Positions 1 to 8,769 of a stretch of DNA of 64,000 nt are shown here, piece after piece. The number at the start of each line of letters is the position of its first letter. The first letter of the stretch is position 1. Where the stretch lies: NCBI GenBank assembly GCA_024233215.1, contig JACKPW010000011.1, positions 124,001 through 188,000 on the forward strand, given 5' to 3'. Origin of the DNA: Verrucomicrobiales bacterium (GTDB taxonomy: Bacteria > Verrucomicrobiota > Verrucomicrobiia > Limisphaerales > J093). The translations under genes were made by a program, and so were the position numbers. The notes under the pieces were generated by a model, which saw nothing but the letters and a program-made list of their open reading frames with translations, did not search any database and was not told the DNA's origin.

Positions 1-160
1 CGTGAATCCGGATATCCCCGATCGCAATCCGATACGCCCGGTCGATCACGACATTGTCTGTCTGCAAACTTGGCACCGCGATCCGGACCGCTCCTTCGTT
101 TGGGGCGGCTTGGTCGAGCAAGCCCGGCAGGGCCTTCCAGCGAAAGCCAGCAGTTCGCAT
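1..160 (-). CDS. N-terminal fragment of an unrecognised protein, cut by the window edge
   Basis: Reading the minus strand from the ATG at 160-158 gives an open frame to the left edge, starting MRTAGFRWKALPG and later containing DRAYRIAIGDIRIH. The frame has codon use typical of this genome and a stop just upstream at 236-238, so this is probably the first 53 residues of a real gene. No clear ribosome binding site lies before the ATG, and an upstream start inside the open frame is possible. I do not recognise the family. The plus-strand frame over the same bases reads as low-quality arginine/proline-rich sequence and is not preferred. Confidence 0.4.
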   Translation of the reverse strand, partial: MRTAGFRWKALPGLLDQAAPNEGAVRIAVPSLQTDNVVIDRAYRIAIGDIRIH

Positions 161-310
161 TCTGTTCTGGAGCGCGGACAGCCTTATCCGCCAGTGAGCA
201 GAGGCGATTGGAGCGGGCTGGCCACAACGCTGGCGCTACAACCTCCAAGACGACAGGAGCAAATCGGAATCTTGACGGTTGCGGTCTGAGCGATATATGA
301 TGTCGTCATC

Positions 311-550
311 ATGCGGACCATCGTGGAAATGCCTGACGCGCTGCTGGAGGATCTGGGCGATCTCGCCAAGCGCGAGCAGATCTCCCGCGCGGAAGTGATC
401 CGTCGGGCCGTGATCCACTACCTCCGAGCCTTCCCCACCGGGGACCAAGACGACGAGGCCTTCGGCATGTGGAGCGCCCGGGAAACCTCGGGAACCGACT
501 ACGAGGACCAGGTCCGCGAGGAATGGCAGCGCCGTGAAGGCCCTCCTTGA
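311..550 (+). CDS. vapB: VapB-like ribbon-helix-helix antitoxin
   Basis: This 79-residue protein starts MRTIVEMPDALLEDLGDLAK, with SRAEVIRRAVIHYL following. That is the strand-helix-helix pattern of CopG/RHH antitoxins, with DNA contact through the first strand and dimerisation through the helices. The acidic tail (about residues 45-79) would wrap the toxin. It overlaps the downstream PIN toxin gene by 17 bp, the usual coupled antitoxin-toxin order. The pair is expected to be autoregulated by the RHH domain on the DNA upstream of 311. A degraded second copy of the 3' half of this gene lies at 8382-8469, with TAC changed to a TAG stop. Confidence 0.85.
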   Translation: MRTIVEMPDALLEDLGDLAKREQISRAEVIRRAVIHYLRAFPTGDQDDEAFGMWSARETSGTDYEDQVREEWQRREGPP

Positions 551-899
551 TACCAACGTGCTGGTGGACTACCTGCGCGGAGTCACGGGGGCCAGGGAGG
601 AAATCGCCCGTTACTCTCCGCCCGCGATCAGTCTCGTCACCTGGATGGAGATCCTCGTGGGTGCCGGGACCCGCGAAGAGGAGCGCCAGCTCCGCCGCTT
701 CCTGGCGCGGTTTGAAGTCCATCCGATCAGCGCCGCCATTGCCGAACGCGCCGTCGCAATCCGTCGCGAAGGCCGGCAACGGCTTCCCGACGCCATCATC
801 TGGGCCACCGCTCAGGAGCTGAACCTCATCCTTGTCACGCGCAACACCCGCGACTTTCCCGCAGACCATCCGGGCATCCGTGTGCCCTACCGGGTTTGA
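534..899 (+). CDS. vapC: VapC-family PIN-domain ribonuclease toxin
   Basis: This 121-residue PIN domain starts at a GTG (534) inside the end of vapB. The four acidic residues expected for the metal site are present: D6 in MKALLDTNVL, E39 in WMEILVG, D86 in RLPDAIIWATA and D107 in NTRDFPA. The protein is complete and of normal length, so it is probably an active Mg2+-dependent endoribonuclease that cuts tRNA or rRNA when free of VapB. The first 21 codons have a diverged copy at 8470-8535, next to the other copy of the repeat that follows this locus. Confidence 0.88.
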   Translation: MKALLDTNVLVDYLRGVTGAREEIARYSPPAISLVTWMEILVGAGTREEERQLRRFLARFEVHPISAAIAERAVAIRREGRQRLPDAIIWATAQELNLILVTRNTRDFPADHPGIRVPYRV

Positions 900-1153
900 C
901 ACCCAAGGTCGCGATGAAGCGTCCCGCGCACATGGAACATCAGGCGCCGAAGTGGGAACTGGGAATGAACAGTGCACGAGTCCGGGCACCGGGCCGTCAG
1001 CAACGGACTGCTGAAACAACTTGCACCCGGGCACCGTGGCAAGGGACCCTGTTCTCACAAAGCACGCGCTGAAGCTGATCCCAGGGAATCCGTCTCGTCG
1101 GGTATCACTTGGAACGCTGCCATATCCAGACTGGCGAGTGCAGTTGTGGAATC

Positions 1154-1495
1154 ATGCCAATGATCGAGTTGGTGATCGTGCCCATCGCAGTTACACTATG
1201 CCTGTGCGCGATCCAACGGTTCGCCACCCGGAGGAAGGAACGCCCGGGCATTTACAGAACAACGCTTTCGATCTGGGCGTTGGTAGCTGCGGTCTGGCTC
1301 TTTGGCGCCACGATGATGCCGGACGGCTTCTTCGCCTTCGTCGCCTCCGTGCCCGAAGCGCCAGATGCGGTCGCAGAGGGAGTGGAGGTGTTTCTCTGTT
1401 GGTCGGTGTTCTTCGCACCGATCTACCTCGTCAGCTCATCCGTTCTGCTGTTTGTGACCATAAGAGCGAGGAGGAATCGGTCCGAGCACCTCTGA
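1154..1495 (+). CDS. small hydrophobic membrane protein, unknown function
   Basis: The 113-residue protein starts MPMIELVIVPIAVTLCLC and has about three membrane segments: residues 4-20, 37-58 (SIWALVAAVWLFGATMM) and 82-105 (FFAPIYLVSSSVLLFVTI), ending in a basic tail. The frame is open further upstream (to 1109), but the residues there are not signal-like, so I chose the ATG at 1154; 1160 is equally possible. There is no recognised family. It lies between vapC and a repeat, with no partner gene, and could be a passenger of the duplicated segment described in the findings. Confidence 0.5.
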   Translation: MPMIELVIVPIAVTLCLCAIQRFATRRKERPGIYRTTLSIWALVAAVWLFGATMMPDGFFAFVASVPEAPDAVAEGVEVFLCWSVFFAPIYLVSSSVLLFVTIRARRNRSEHL

Positions 1496-1574
1496 GCCTC
1501 ACTGGGGGAGCGTTGGCGCGAGGCCATGAGCGCGTCCCCTTCTTGCGGCGCGCGACTCGATCCAAGTGCGGCGC

Positions 1575-1740
1575 CGCAACCCGGAGGGTTGCCAGCGATT
1601 AGCCGGGGGTCGCAGCGTAGCGGAGACCCCCGGTCAGCGGGTGAAAGGAGACGACCCCGGAGGGGTCGCAGACGTGCGATTCCGGGGCCAAACGGGCTGG
1701 CACCCTTCCAGGGGGGTACGGCGGACGGCTCGCGTCGCTC
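1575..1740. repeat. dispersed palindromic intergenic repeat, copy A
   Basis: About 166 bp closely match 8601-8759, differing mainly by small indels. The element is made of short GC palindromes: an AACCCGGAGGGTT core, a GGGGGTC/GACCCCC pair, a GACCCCGGAGGGGTC stem and a CTGGCACCCTTCCAG segment. The compact hairpin-rich structure suggests a REP/MITE-type mobile repeat. Translation of it yields only low-quality frames. It sits directly beside a relic of the gene at 8770-9822. Confidence 0.7.
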
Positions 1741-1752
1741 CTCGACACGACA

Positions 1753-1794
1753 GCTTTCGAACGCGTCCGATGATTCACTGATTCCCAGCACCGG
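1753..1794 (-). pseudogene. 42-bp relic of the GH117-like gene
   Basis: These 42 bases match 9247-9288 inside the intact GH117-like gene at about 40 of 42 positions and in the same orientation. On the minus strand they read LGISESSDAF, identical to the intact protein. Matching is lost on both sides. As the fragment follows repeat copy A just as the intact gene follows copy B, it looks like the last trace of a second copy of that gene. Confidence 0.65.
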
Positions 1795-1865
1795 TTTTCA
1801 GCGCGCACCCCAAGCTTGCCGCTCAGCAGTTCACCACTCGAACCACTGATCTGTTCGGCATGCGG

Positions 1866-2381
1866 TCAGGCAAACGGGTGCCCTTCCGCGTCAGGAACCC
1901 TGACGGTCACCGCCTGATGCACCGCCGGCAACAACTTCTTGGGCGGCACCGGCTTCGTGAGGCAAGCCACGACCCCCGCCCGGGACGCCTCCATGGTCGT
2001 CTCTTTCGACGGCGCGCCGGCCATCAGAATGACCGGGATGCGCGGAAACTTCTGCCGCACCTCCTTGACCAGCACCATCCCCGATTCCCCGGGAAGCACG
2101 AGGTCGGTCAAGACGACGTCGTACGCCTTCGCAGCCAGCATCTCCCGCGCCTGACGCACGTCTCCGGCGACACCGACCTCATACCCGCCTTCGCCGAGAA
2201 TGGACTTCAGCGTCACCCGGATGCTGCGCTCATCATCGACGACCAGAACTCTTGTTTTCGCCGCAACTGCGGGTGGGCCCGCAGGTTGTGGAAGGTCGGC
2301 GGGGGCTGGTGTAGGTTCCCGGTGCTCGCTGGCCTTTCGGTTTGGTTGCGCGTCCATATGAGGTGTGCAGTTCCGGGTCAT
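1866..2381 (-). CDS. single-domain response regulator
   Basis: The 171-residue protein begins at the ATG at 2381, which overlaps the kinase stop by 4 bp (ATGA). After a 40-residue proline-rich leader comes one receiver domain: VLVVDDE acidic pocket, phospho-acceptor D in VVLTDLVLPG, and the conserved lysine in CLTKPV. There is no output domain, so it probably acts by protein contact or as a relay receiver for the adjacent kinase. The β4 switch residue, normally Thr/Ser, is Ala here (VILMAGAPS, versus MMTGAPT in the protein at 6983-8326), which may weaken phosphorylation-induced change. Confidence 0.85.
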   Translation of the reverse strand: MTRNCTPHMDAQPNRKASEHREPTPAPADLPQPAGPPAVAAKTRVLVVDDERSIRVTLKSILGEGGYEVGVAGDVRQAREMLAAKAYDVVLTDLVLPGESGMVLVKEVRQKFPRIPVILMAGAPSKETTMEASRAGVVACLTKPVPPKKLLPAVHQAVTVRVPDAEGHPFA

Positions 2382-5300
2382 ACCCGTTCCGCTTCGTCCC
2401 GTCCAGTAAGCCCGGACTCCGGCCCGGCAATCGGCAGATCCACGTGGAAACGCGTCCACCGGCCTTCCGCACTCTCCACGGTCATGACGCCGCTGTGATC
2501 CCTCACGATGCCGTGGCTGATCGAGAGGCCCAGTCCCGTGCCCTGGTTACGAGGCTTGGTCGTGAAGAACGGATCGAAGATGCGCGCCTGAATCGCCTTC
2601 GGAATGCCGCCTCCGTGGTCCTCGACGGTCAGCCGCAGGAACCGGCTTGGGTCAGGGGTAACGGGTCCGGAGGTGGAGACGCGAGAACCTGGTTGCCGCG
2701 CTGTGATCCGAATGACCTTGTCCTCGTCATGCTGGGGGTATTTTGCATTCAGCGCGTCGCGGGCATTCGTGACCAAGTTCATAATCACCTGCTGAATCTG
2801 CTGACTTCGGCATTGGATCATGGGCAGGTCTTCGGAAACGTCCACCTCCAGCGTGACTTGGTCATGCCGCAAGACCGCGCGGACCAACGAAAGGGTGGCA
2901 TCGACGATGTCGCACAGTCGCGCCGGACCCCGGACCTGTTTGTCCCGCCGGGCGAATCCGAGCAGGTTCTTCACGATCGTGGCGACCCGCTCGGTCTCGT
3001 GCCGGATCTCGACGGCGTACTCCCCGATCTCGGAATTGGGGGGGACCTTGTCCCCGATCAGTTCCGCGTAGTTCATGATCCCCATGATCGGGTTGTTGAT
3101 TTCGTGCGCCACCCCGCTGGCCAGGATGCCGATGGATTCGAGCTTCTGGGCCTGCTGGAGTTGGGCCTCGAGGAAACGTTGCGCGCTGATGTCGCGCACG
3201 GTGGCCTGCAGGAGCGCCTCCCCCTCCAACTCGAACCGGGTCAGGAGCACGGTCGCCGGGAATTCCTCACCGCCGAGCCGCCGGTGGGTCCACTCGAAGA
3301 AATGCGAGCCCTCCAGCATGGCCGTTTGGATCATCTCCACGGCCTTCCCGGCGGAGGGCTTCCCGTCCGGCTGGCAGTCGGGCGAGTACTCCCAAGGCGC
3401 GCGCGATGTGAAATCCGCCAGGTCACCCGTGCCGAACAGCCGGAGGGTTGCCGGGTTCGCGTTCGTAAACTTCCAGGAGGGCGGCGCCAGCGTCATGATG
3501 GCGTCGCGCGAGGCCTCAAAGAGCAGGCGATGCCTCGTCTCGCCCATCCGCAGCGCCGCGTCCACGTGCGCGCGCTCGATGATGTCCGCCGCCTGGCGGG
3601 CAAGCAGGTCGAGCAGCCGCAGGACCCGGCCGTCCGGCCGGTGCGACCTGCGGAAGTGCGTCGAGACCATCCCGAGCGGTTTTCCCGACCGGTCGATCAG
3701 CGGCGTGGATTGCACCGCACGCACGCCGGCGTTGAGCTGAACATCCAGGGCCGCCGTGCCGACAAACACCGGACTTTGTTCCACGTCCTCGATAATGACC
3801 CGCTCACCACGTTCCAGCGCGGTGCCGCAACAACCGTGCCCCCTGGCAACCGAGCTCCAGAAGTCCAGCCAGGCTGACGGAAAACCACGCTGCGCCTCGA
3901 TCTTGAGGTCGCCCGACACCGGGTCCAGCAGTTGCAGGTTCCCGAAATCCGCGCCGCTGATCGCGATGGCGGCGTCCACAATCTCGGTCAATACCGTCGG
4001 CAGGTTGCCGTTCTGGACGAACAAGGCGCCGAGCTGGCGCAACCGCGCCATGCCTTCCAGGTCCCCGGCCAATTCCTGCTCCGCCCGCTTGCGCTCCGTG
4101 ATGTCGCGAAAGACGCCCAGAAGACAGTCCCGGCCGTCGAGGCAAACGGGGGCGGAGCGAATCTCCACGGGGATGGTGGCGCCCACCTTCGAAAGGACCA
4201 AATCCTCATGGGCCGGCCCCTGCGAACCGGCGATGCCCTCCTTGATGAATGAAGGCTGCATCCCGTCCAGGAGCTGCCCGGGCGGGTGGAGAACGGATTG
4301 ATGCTGCCCCAGGAGTTCCGATCGCCGACGGCCGACCATCCGGCACAGGGCGGCGTTGCAGTCGAGCAGTTCTCCGGTTCGGACGTCCGCCAGGACGATC
4401 CCGTCCTGCGCCTCTTCGAACAGGCTGCGGTAGCGCTGCTCGCTTTCCTTGAGGCCCGCTTCAAGTTCCATGTTATGGAGGGCGAACCCCACGTCACCGG
4501 CGATCTCCCGGAGGAGCGCCTGTTCCTCCTCGTCAGCCACCTGCCCGGGAGGCAGCCAGACGACGATCAGGCCGTGGAACTTGCCGGCATGCTCCACGCG
4601 GGTCGCGAGGCCGTTTCCAACCCGGTGAAGGTCGGCGAGGGGACACGCGTCACAGGTTTCCCGAGTCAGGACATGGACCGCGGCGGGCGCTCCCACCGCG
4701 GCACCAACAGGCCGCGGGGACGGCCTGAGGCACTCGCGCACGCACGGCGGGAATTCTCCCCGCTCCAGTTGGGCGGACAGCGTCTGGAACGGCGGACCGA
4801 CACCCGATTCAACGCTCAGCGCTGCCTTGCCGCCCGCGTCGACCAGCACCATCCAGGCGCTCTCATGCCCCCGGTTTTCCGTCAGGTTGTCACACACGCC
4901 CTGCACGAGACGTCCGCGTTCCTTCACCCGGACGATTGCATGGTTGACGTTGCGGAGAGTGCGCAGGACCGCGTTCAGGTGTCTCAGGGCGGTGTTCGCC
5001 TCAGCCTCGACTTCGGCAAGCCGGCGCGATTCCTCCAGGCGACGCCGCTGCCAGAGCACCCCGATTGTCATCGCAGCACAGAGGATGAGCGCCATGGTCA
5101 GCATCATCAGGGTCCACTGATGCGCCCGAAAGGCGGCATCCATCTCCTCGCCGTCCACCTTGGCCACCACGACCCACGGCGAGGCCGCCACCCGCCAGGC
5201 CGCCGCCAGCACCGGCACCCCGTGATAGTCCCGGGCCCGTTCGACGACCCCGCCCTCCCCGGCGAGGGCCAGAGCGGACAGCAGCTCTTCCCGATCCAGC

Positions 5301-6046
5301 GGCAGCCGCAGGCGCAACGCCGCGTTCGTGAGGTGGCGCAATTCGCTGAGGTAGAGAACATCGTCCCCATCCTGCCGCACCAGGAGGGTCTCGGCGGTCC
5401 GGCTGGGAACGGGCCAGGACCGAAGCATGGGCTGGAGCGCCGAGTCGGCGTAGCTGCGCAGGATGACAGCGCACAGGGGATGATTCGTTGTTCCCGTGGC
5501 GACGAAGAACGGCGCGATCACGTCCAGATGTGGCGGCAAATCCCCGGGCCCGGCGTGCAGGTCCGTCAGAACCGGGCCCGCGCACCGGAACGCCAGGGCG
5601 ACACCCTCCGCCGCTTCCGGCCCCAGGACCACACGGTTCCCGGCCAGGCTGAGCAATGGACTCCCACCGGGATCGAACAGGAGCACGTCATCGTATCCGT
5701 ACCACTTCGTCAAGTCGTCCAGCTTCGCCAGGATGGACCCGGCAGTTGCGGGGTCCCGCCGGCTTTGCCACTCCGGCAACGCCTGCGCCAGAAAGGGACT
5801 CTCCATCAGGACGCCGGCATCGCTCATCCGTTCCGCACGCCAGTGTTCCACTTCCCTTGCTTTGAGCTCGGCAATGCTGAGGAGCGTCGCGTTGACGCTG
5901 GTCCGGTGGAATTGCCTGGCATGGAAGAACGACCACAAGTTCAGGGCGACGGCACAGGCCACCACCGCCGCAAAGATCGCTGCCAAGCGGACAGGAAACC
6001 GGCGAATTCCGCCACTTTCAGAACCGTCTTTCGTTCTTGTACTCAT
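2378..6046 (-). CDS. multi-sensor membrane histidine kinase
   Basis: This 1222-residue kinase has a membrane helix near 21-40, a large extracytoplasmic sensor domain to about 310, and a second helix (about 312-332, MMLTMALILCAAMTIG). Then follow GAF (about 350-520), PAS (525-650, ending DITERKRAEQEL), GAF (665-815) and PAS (825-945) domains. The core holds H981 in SGVAHEINNP, the N-box NLVTNARDAL, and the G boxes DHGGGIP and GTGLGLSISHG. All catalytic motifs are intact, so it should autophosphorylate and serve the coupled receiver at 1866-2381. A cytoplasmic cysteine cluster (RETCDACPLAD) sits in the first GAF region. The signal sensed is unknown. Confidence 0.9.
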   Translation of the reverse strand: MSTRTKDGSESGGIRRFPVRLAAIFAAVVACAVALNLWSFFHARQFHRTSVNATLLSIAELKAREVEHWRAERMSDAGVLMESPFLAQALPEWQSRRDPATAGSILAKLDDLTKWYGYDDVLLFDPGGSPLLSLAGNRVVLGPEAAEGVALAFRCAGPVLTDLHAGPGDLPPHLDVIAPFFVATGTTNHPLCAVILRSYADSALQPMLRSWPVPSRTAETLLVRQDGDDVLYLSELRHLTNAALRLRLPLDREELLSALALAGEGGVVERARDYHGVPVLAAAWRVAASPWVVVAKVDGEEMDAAFRAHQWTLMMLTMALILCAAMTIGVLWQRRRLEESRRLAEVEAEANTALRHLNAVLRTLRNVNHAIVRVKERGRLVQGVCDNLTENRGHESAWMVLVDAGGKAALSVESGVGPPFQTLSAQLERGEFPPCVRECLRPSPRPVGAAVGAPAAVHVLTRETCDACPLADLHRVGNGLATRVEHAGKFHGLIVVWLPPGQVADEEEQALLREIAGDVGFALHNMELEAGLKESEQRYRSLFEEAQDGIVLADVRTGELLDCNAALCRMVGRRRSELLGQHQSVLHPPGQLLDGMQPSFIKEGIAGSQGPAHEDLVLSKVGATIPVEIRSAPVCLDGRDCLLGVFRDITERKRAEQELAGDLEGMARLRQLGALFVQNGNLPTVLTEIVDAAIAISGADFGNLQLLDPVSGDLKIEAQRGFPSAWLDFWSSVARGHGCCGTALERGERVIIEDVEQSPVFVGTAALDVQLNAGVRAVQSTPLIDRSGKPLGMVSTHFRRSHRPDGRVLRLLDLLARQAADIIERAHVDAALRMGETRHRLLFEASRDAIMTLAPPSWKFTNANPATLRLFGTGDLADFTSRAPWEYSPDCQPDGKPSAGKAVEMIQTAMLEGSHFFEWTHRRLGGEEFPATVLLTRFELEGEALLQATVRDISAQRFLEAQLQQAQKLESIGILASGVAHEINNPIMGIMNYAELIGDKVPPNSEIGEYAVEIRHETERVATIVKNLLGFARRDKQVRGPARLCDIVDATLSLVRAVLRHDQVTLEVDVSEDLPMIQCRSQQIQQVIMNLVTNARDALNAKYPQHDEDKVIRITARQPGSRVSTSGPVTPDPSRFLRLTVEDHGGGIPKAIQARIFDPFFTTKPRNQGTGLGLSISHGIVRDHSGVMTVESAEGRWTRFHVDLPIAGPESGLTGRDEAERV

Positions 6047-6323
6047 TCTCAGTCCCCTCCCCGGAACAGGGTCCTTAAACTCATGTTCACAATGTCACGC
6101 TTCCTCGTGCGGTGCCGTCGGGAAGATGAGTATGTCAGGAGAAGGGGAGGGGAAGACCAGACAGGAAACACGGACCGGATGTCCCTGGCCCACCGGGCAA
6201 GGGACGAACTTGTGCGGCGATCACCGCCCGCGATCCGCTTCGTCAGATGGACGGGAATCCATGCCGGAGCCGGCACCTCGATGAAGGAGCGGGAACGCCG
6301 CGGTTACCAGAAGCGTCTCGATC

Positions 6324-6986
6324 TCACTCCATCCTCGACTTGAGCCAGCCGTGTTCCACCGCGTACCGCACGAGGTCCACCCGGCACCGGAGCCCGAGCT
6401 TCTCCATCGCCCGCATCTTGAAGGTCTCGATGGTCTTCACACTGAGGTTGAGCTGGGCCGCAACCTCCTTGTTGGCGTAACCCAGGGCGATGAGCTGCAT
6501 TACCTTCGCTTCGCGGCCGCTCAACGACTGACCGCGGGGCAGGACCGGTGACGGCGGCCGCGGGCTGGGAATGAGCTTCAGCACCGCGATCGGGTCCAGG
6601 TAGACCCCCTTCGCAGCGACGGCCCGCACGGCCTGGATGAGTTCCTCGGCGGCGGAGCGCTTGACGACGTAGCCGGAGGCGCCCGCCTGCAGCATCCGTC
6701 GCATGTGGCTCCGGGTCTCGTGCACGGACAGCACCAGCACCTTCACTTCCGGGCAGGCCTGCTTGATGGCCCGGGTCGCCCACAAGCCGTCCATCCTCGG
6801 CATGGAAAGGTCCATCACGACAACGTCGGGCCGCAGCGACTCAACCAGTTTCACTGCCTCCTCGCCGTCGCCCGCCTCCCCAATGATCTCCAGATCCGGT
6901 TCGTTGGCAATGATCGCTTTCAGCCCTTCCCGAACCATCGTCTGGTCATCCGCCAGGAACACGCGCAGCTTCTTCATGGGGTTCAT
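6324..6986 (-). CDS. NarL/FixJ-type response regulator
   Basis: The 220-residue protein has an N-terminal receiver (acidic pair in LADDQTMV, phospho-acceptor D in VVVMDLSMPRMDG, switch Ser in VLVLSVHE, Lys in YVVKRSA). A C-terminal LuxR helix-turn-helix follows (LSGREAKVMQLIALGYANKEVA, then SVKTIETFKMRAMEKLGL). It is a DNA-binding transcription regulator. Its start overlaps the stop of the upstream receiver-kinase gene by 4 bp (ATGA), so the two are translated together. The 277-bp stretch between its stop and the large kinase start at 6046 holds no gene and must contain the promoter of that second pair. Confidence 0.92.
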   Translation of the reverse strand: MNPMKKLRVFLADDQTMVREGLKAIIANEPDLEIIGEAGDGEEAVKLVESLRPDVVVMDLSMPRMDGLWATRAIKQACPEVKVLVLSVHETRSHMRRMLQAGASGYVVKRSAAEELIQAVRAVAAKGVYLDPIAVLKLIPSPRPPSPVLPRGQSLSGREAKVMQLIALGYANKEVAAQLNLSVKTIETFKMRAMEKLGLRCRVDLVRYAVEHGWLKSRME

Positions 6987-8326
6987 CCGGCTCCCATTCC
7001 CGTGCTCGCTTGCGTCGACCCCGATTGCTTCCCCGCGCCCCCTCCCGGCCCCTGGCGTTGGGCCGCGACCGGGATGCGCTCCAGCAGCGCGATCCCCGCC
7101 CCGGGCACGGCGACTTGGGCCGTGTGAGTAATGGGCAACAGGATCGTCAACTCCACCCCCGGAGGCTCCACATTCTCAATCCGGACACTGCCGCCAAACA
7201 GTGACACGATACGTTCGGCCACCGCGGGTTTCAGGCCCAGTTCCTCCGCGGGCGAGGACTGGCGGACCGCTCCAAACACTTCGAAGAAACCGGGAATCGC
7301 GTCGGGAGCGAGCGTCCGGCCGGCAGCCCGCACACGCAGCGTCGCGCCCTCTGCCGCCTCGACGCATCGCAGGACGACCGACCGACCCTCCTCGGCGAAC
7401 ATCCCGGCCGTCTCCAACAGCGAGCTCAGCGCCGTGCGAAGCAGGTTCGGGTTTCCGATCACCGTGGCGAAACAAGCCGGCGGCCCGTCGAGGCCGACGC
7501 CGCGCATCCTTAGGTGCGGCAACGCTGTCGCGTGGGCGTCAGCGAGCACGGCGCTCAGGCTGACGCGGGTCGGTTTGAATTCCTCCCGCGACGTTTGGAT
7601 CTGCGCGAGCAGCAACGCTCCGTCCAGCGTGTCCATCATGCGCGCGCGCGAAGCCTCGAACAAGTCGCGCAGCTCCCGCATTCCCTCCTGTCCCCGACAC
7701 GCGTCGAACACCAGCCCGGCGATTCCGAACAGGCCGTGCGCCGGCGTCCGCAGCTCGTGGGAGATGAGCCGGAGAAAATCAAGCTTCGTGCGGTCGGCCA
7801 GCACCAGCCGGTCGTGGGCCGCCGCAAGCTGGCGGCTCTTCTTGCGCACCAGCGCATCCAGTTGCTCGTTCCGGGCCTCCAACTCCAACCGATAGCTTTC
7901 GTTCTCCCGCTGAAGCCGCCGGCTCTCGTCCTCGAGCCGCTTCACCTGCGCCGCCCGACCAACGGACCGGAGAATCCCCTCCTTGTTCACCGGCTTCGTC
8001 AGGTAGTCGGCGGCCCCGGCCCGCACGGCCTCCGATGCAGTTTCAATCGTCGGCGCGCCGGTCATCATGATCACCTGAACGTCGGGCGCCGCCCGGCGGA
8101 TCTCCCGTAGCAGATCCACTCCGGACAGCCCCGGCATCGTGATGTCCGAGAGGACCACATCAGGGGCACACCCGGTCAGCAACCGCATCGCCGCCGAGGC
8201 GTGCTCCGCCACCTCAACCTCGTACCCGGCCATCTCAAGAAAGCCCCGCACCCCTGCGCGCACGGCCTTCTCGTCATCCACCACCAGCACACGAACCACT
8301 GAGTTCTGCCCGGTCGGAGCTATCAT
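6983..8326 (-). CDS. receiver-histidine kinase hybrid with a degenerate ATPase domain
   Basis: Of 447 residues, the first 120 form an intact receiver (VLVVDDEKAV, D in VVLSDITMPG, T in IMMTGAPT, K in YLTKPVN). A coiled coil follows (about 135-185, rich in E/R/Q), then a dimerisation helix with the phospho-acceptor His in LISHELRTPAHG. The C-terminal ATPase region lacks the N-box Asn (LLRTALSSLLETAG), has no DxGxG box (RVRAAGRTLAPDA), and keeps only ELGLKPAVAERIVSLFGG of the last box. It may therefore not bind ATP, and could accept phosphate from another kinase and pass it to the NarL-type partner. The start ATG at 8326 was chosen because it directly precedes the receiver; 8356 is an alternative. 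Confidence 0.82.
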   Translation of the reverse strand: MIAPTGQNSVVRVLVVDDEKAVRAGVRGFLEMAGYEVEVAEHASAAMRLLTGCAPDVVLSDITMPGLSGVDLLREIRRAAPDVQVIMMTGAPTIETASEAVRAGAADYLTKPVNKEGILRSVGRAAQVKRLEDESRRLQRENESYRLELEARNEQLDALVRKKSRQLAAAHDRLVLADRTKLDFLRLISHELRTPAHGLFGIAGLVFDACRGQEGMRELRDLFEASRARMMDTLDGALLLAQIQTSREEFKPTRVSLSAVLADAHATALPHLRMRGVGLDGPPACFATVIGNPNLLRTALSSLLETAGMFAEEGRSVVLRCVEAAEGATLRVRAAGRTLAPDAIPGFFEVFGAVRQSSPAEELGLKPAVAERIVSLFGGSVRIENVEPPGVELTILLPITHTAQVAVPGAGIALLERIPVAAQRQGPGGGAGKQSGSTQASTGMGAG

Positions 8327-8381
8327 TGTTCGATGGTGTAACGCCATTCCCCGCAAAACCCAACCAGAATCCTCTGGGGAT

Positions 8382-8535
8382 CAAGACGAAGAGTCCTTCG
8401 GTATGTGGAGCTGCCGGGAAGTCTCGGGGACCGAGTAGGAGGATCAGGTCCGCGGGGAATGGTACCGCCGTGAAAGCCCTCCTTGATACCAATGTGCCGG
8501 TGGACTACCTGCGCGGAGTCACCGGCGCCGGAACG
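8382..8535 (+). pseudogene. remnant of a second vapBC locus
   Basis: These bases align with 449-600 of the intact vapBC locus: the last third of vapB and the first 21 codons of vapC. The vapB part has a premature stop (TAC to TAG at 8436-8438). The vapC part reads MKALLDTNVPVDYLRGVTGAG and then jumps to sequence matching the region downstream of the intact vapC (AACTGGGAATGAAC is shared with 955-968), so most of the toxin is deleted. Both genes are dead. Confidence 0.8.
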
Positions 8536-8600
8536 GAAACTGGGAATGAACGGTGGGACCGCACCCGAGTGCTCTCAGGAACTGGGACCGCAACCCGGAC

Positions 8601-8759
8601 CGCAACCCGGAGGGTTGCCAGCGATTAGCCGGGGGGCGTAGCGCAGCGGAGACCCCCGGTCAGCGGGTGAAAGGAGACGACCCCGGAGGGGTCGCGTGCG
8701 ATTCCGGGGCCAAACGGGCTGGCACCCTTCCAGGGTACGGCGGACGGCTCGCGTCGCTC
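8601..8759. repeat. dispersed palindromic intergenic repeat, copy B
   Basis: This is the second copy of the element at 1575-1740. It matches through the AACCCGGAGGGTT, GACCCCGGAGGGGTC and CTGGCACCCTTCCAG palindromes and ends in the same GCGTCGCTC. It stops just before the 3' end of the GH117-like gene. As a stem-rich element downstream of that gene it may also act as a transcription end, but there is no U-tract. Confidence 0.7.
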
Positions 8760-8769
8760 ACCTCGGCCA

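Noticed and set aside
2..289. Plus-strand open frame at the left edge
   Set aside because: Reads as Arg/Pro/Ser-rich shadow sequence; the minus-strand frame over 1-160 has better codon use and protein-like content.
2342..6343. Long plus-strand frames opposite the large histidine kinase (up to 685 codons)
   Set aside because: They mirror the kinase gene, are rich in R/H/G/P and have no domain motifs; typical antisense frames of GC-rich genes.
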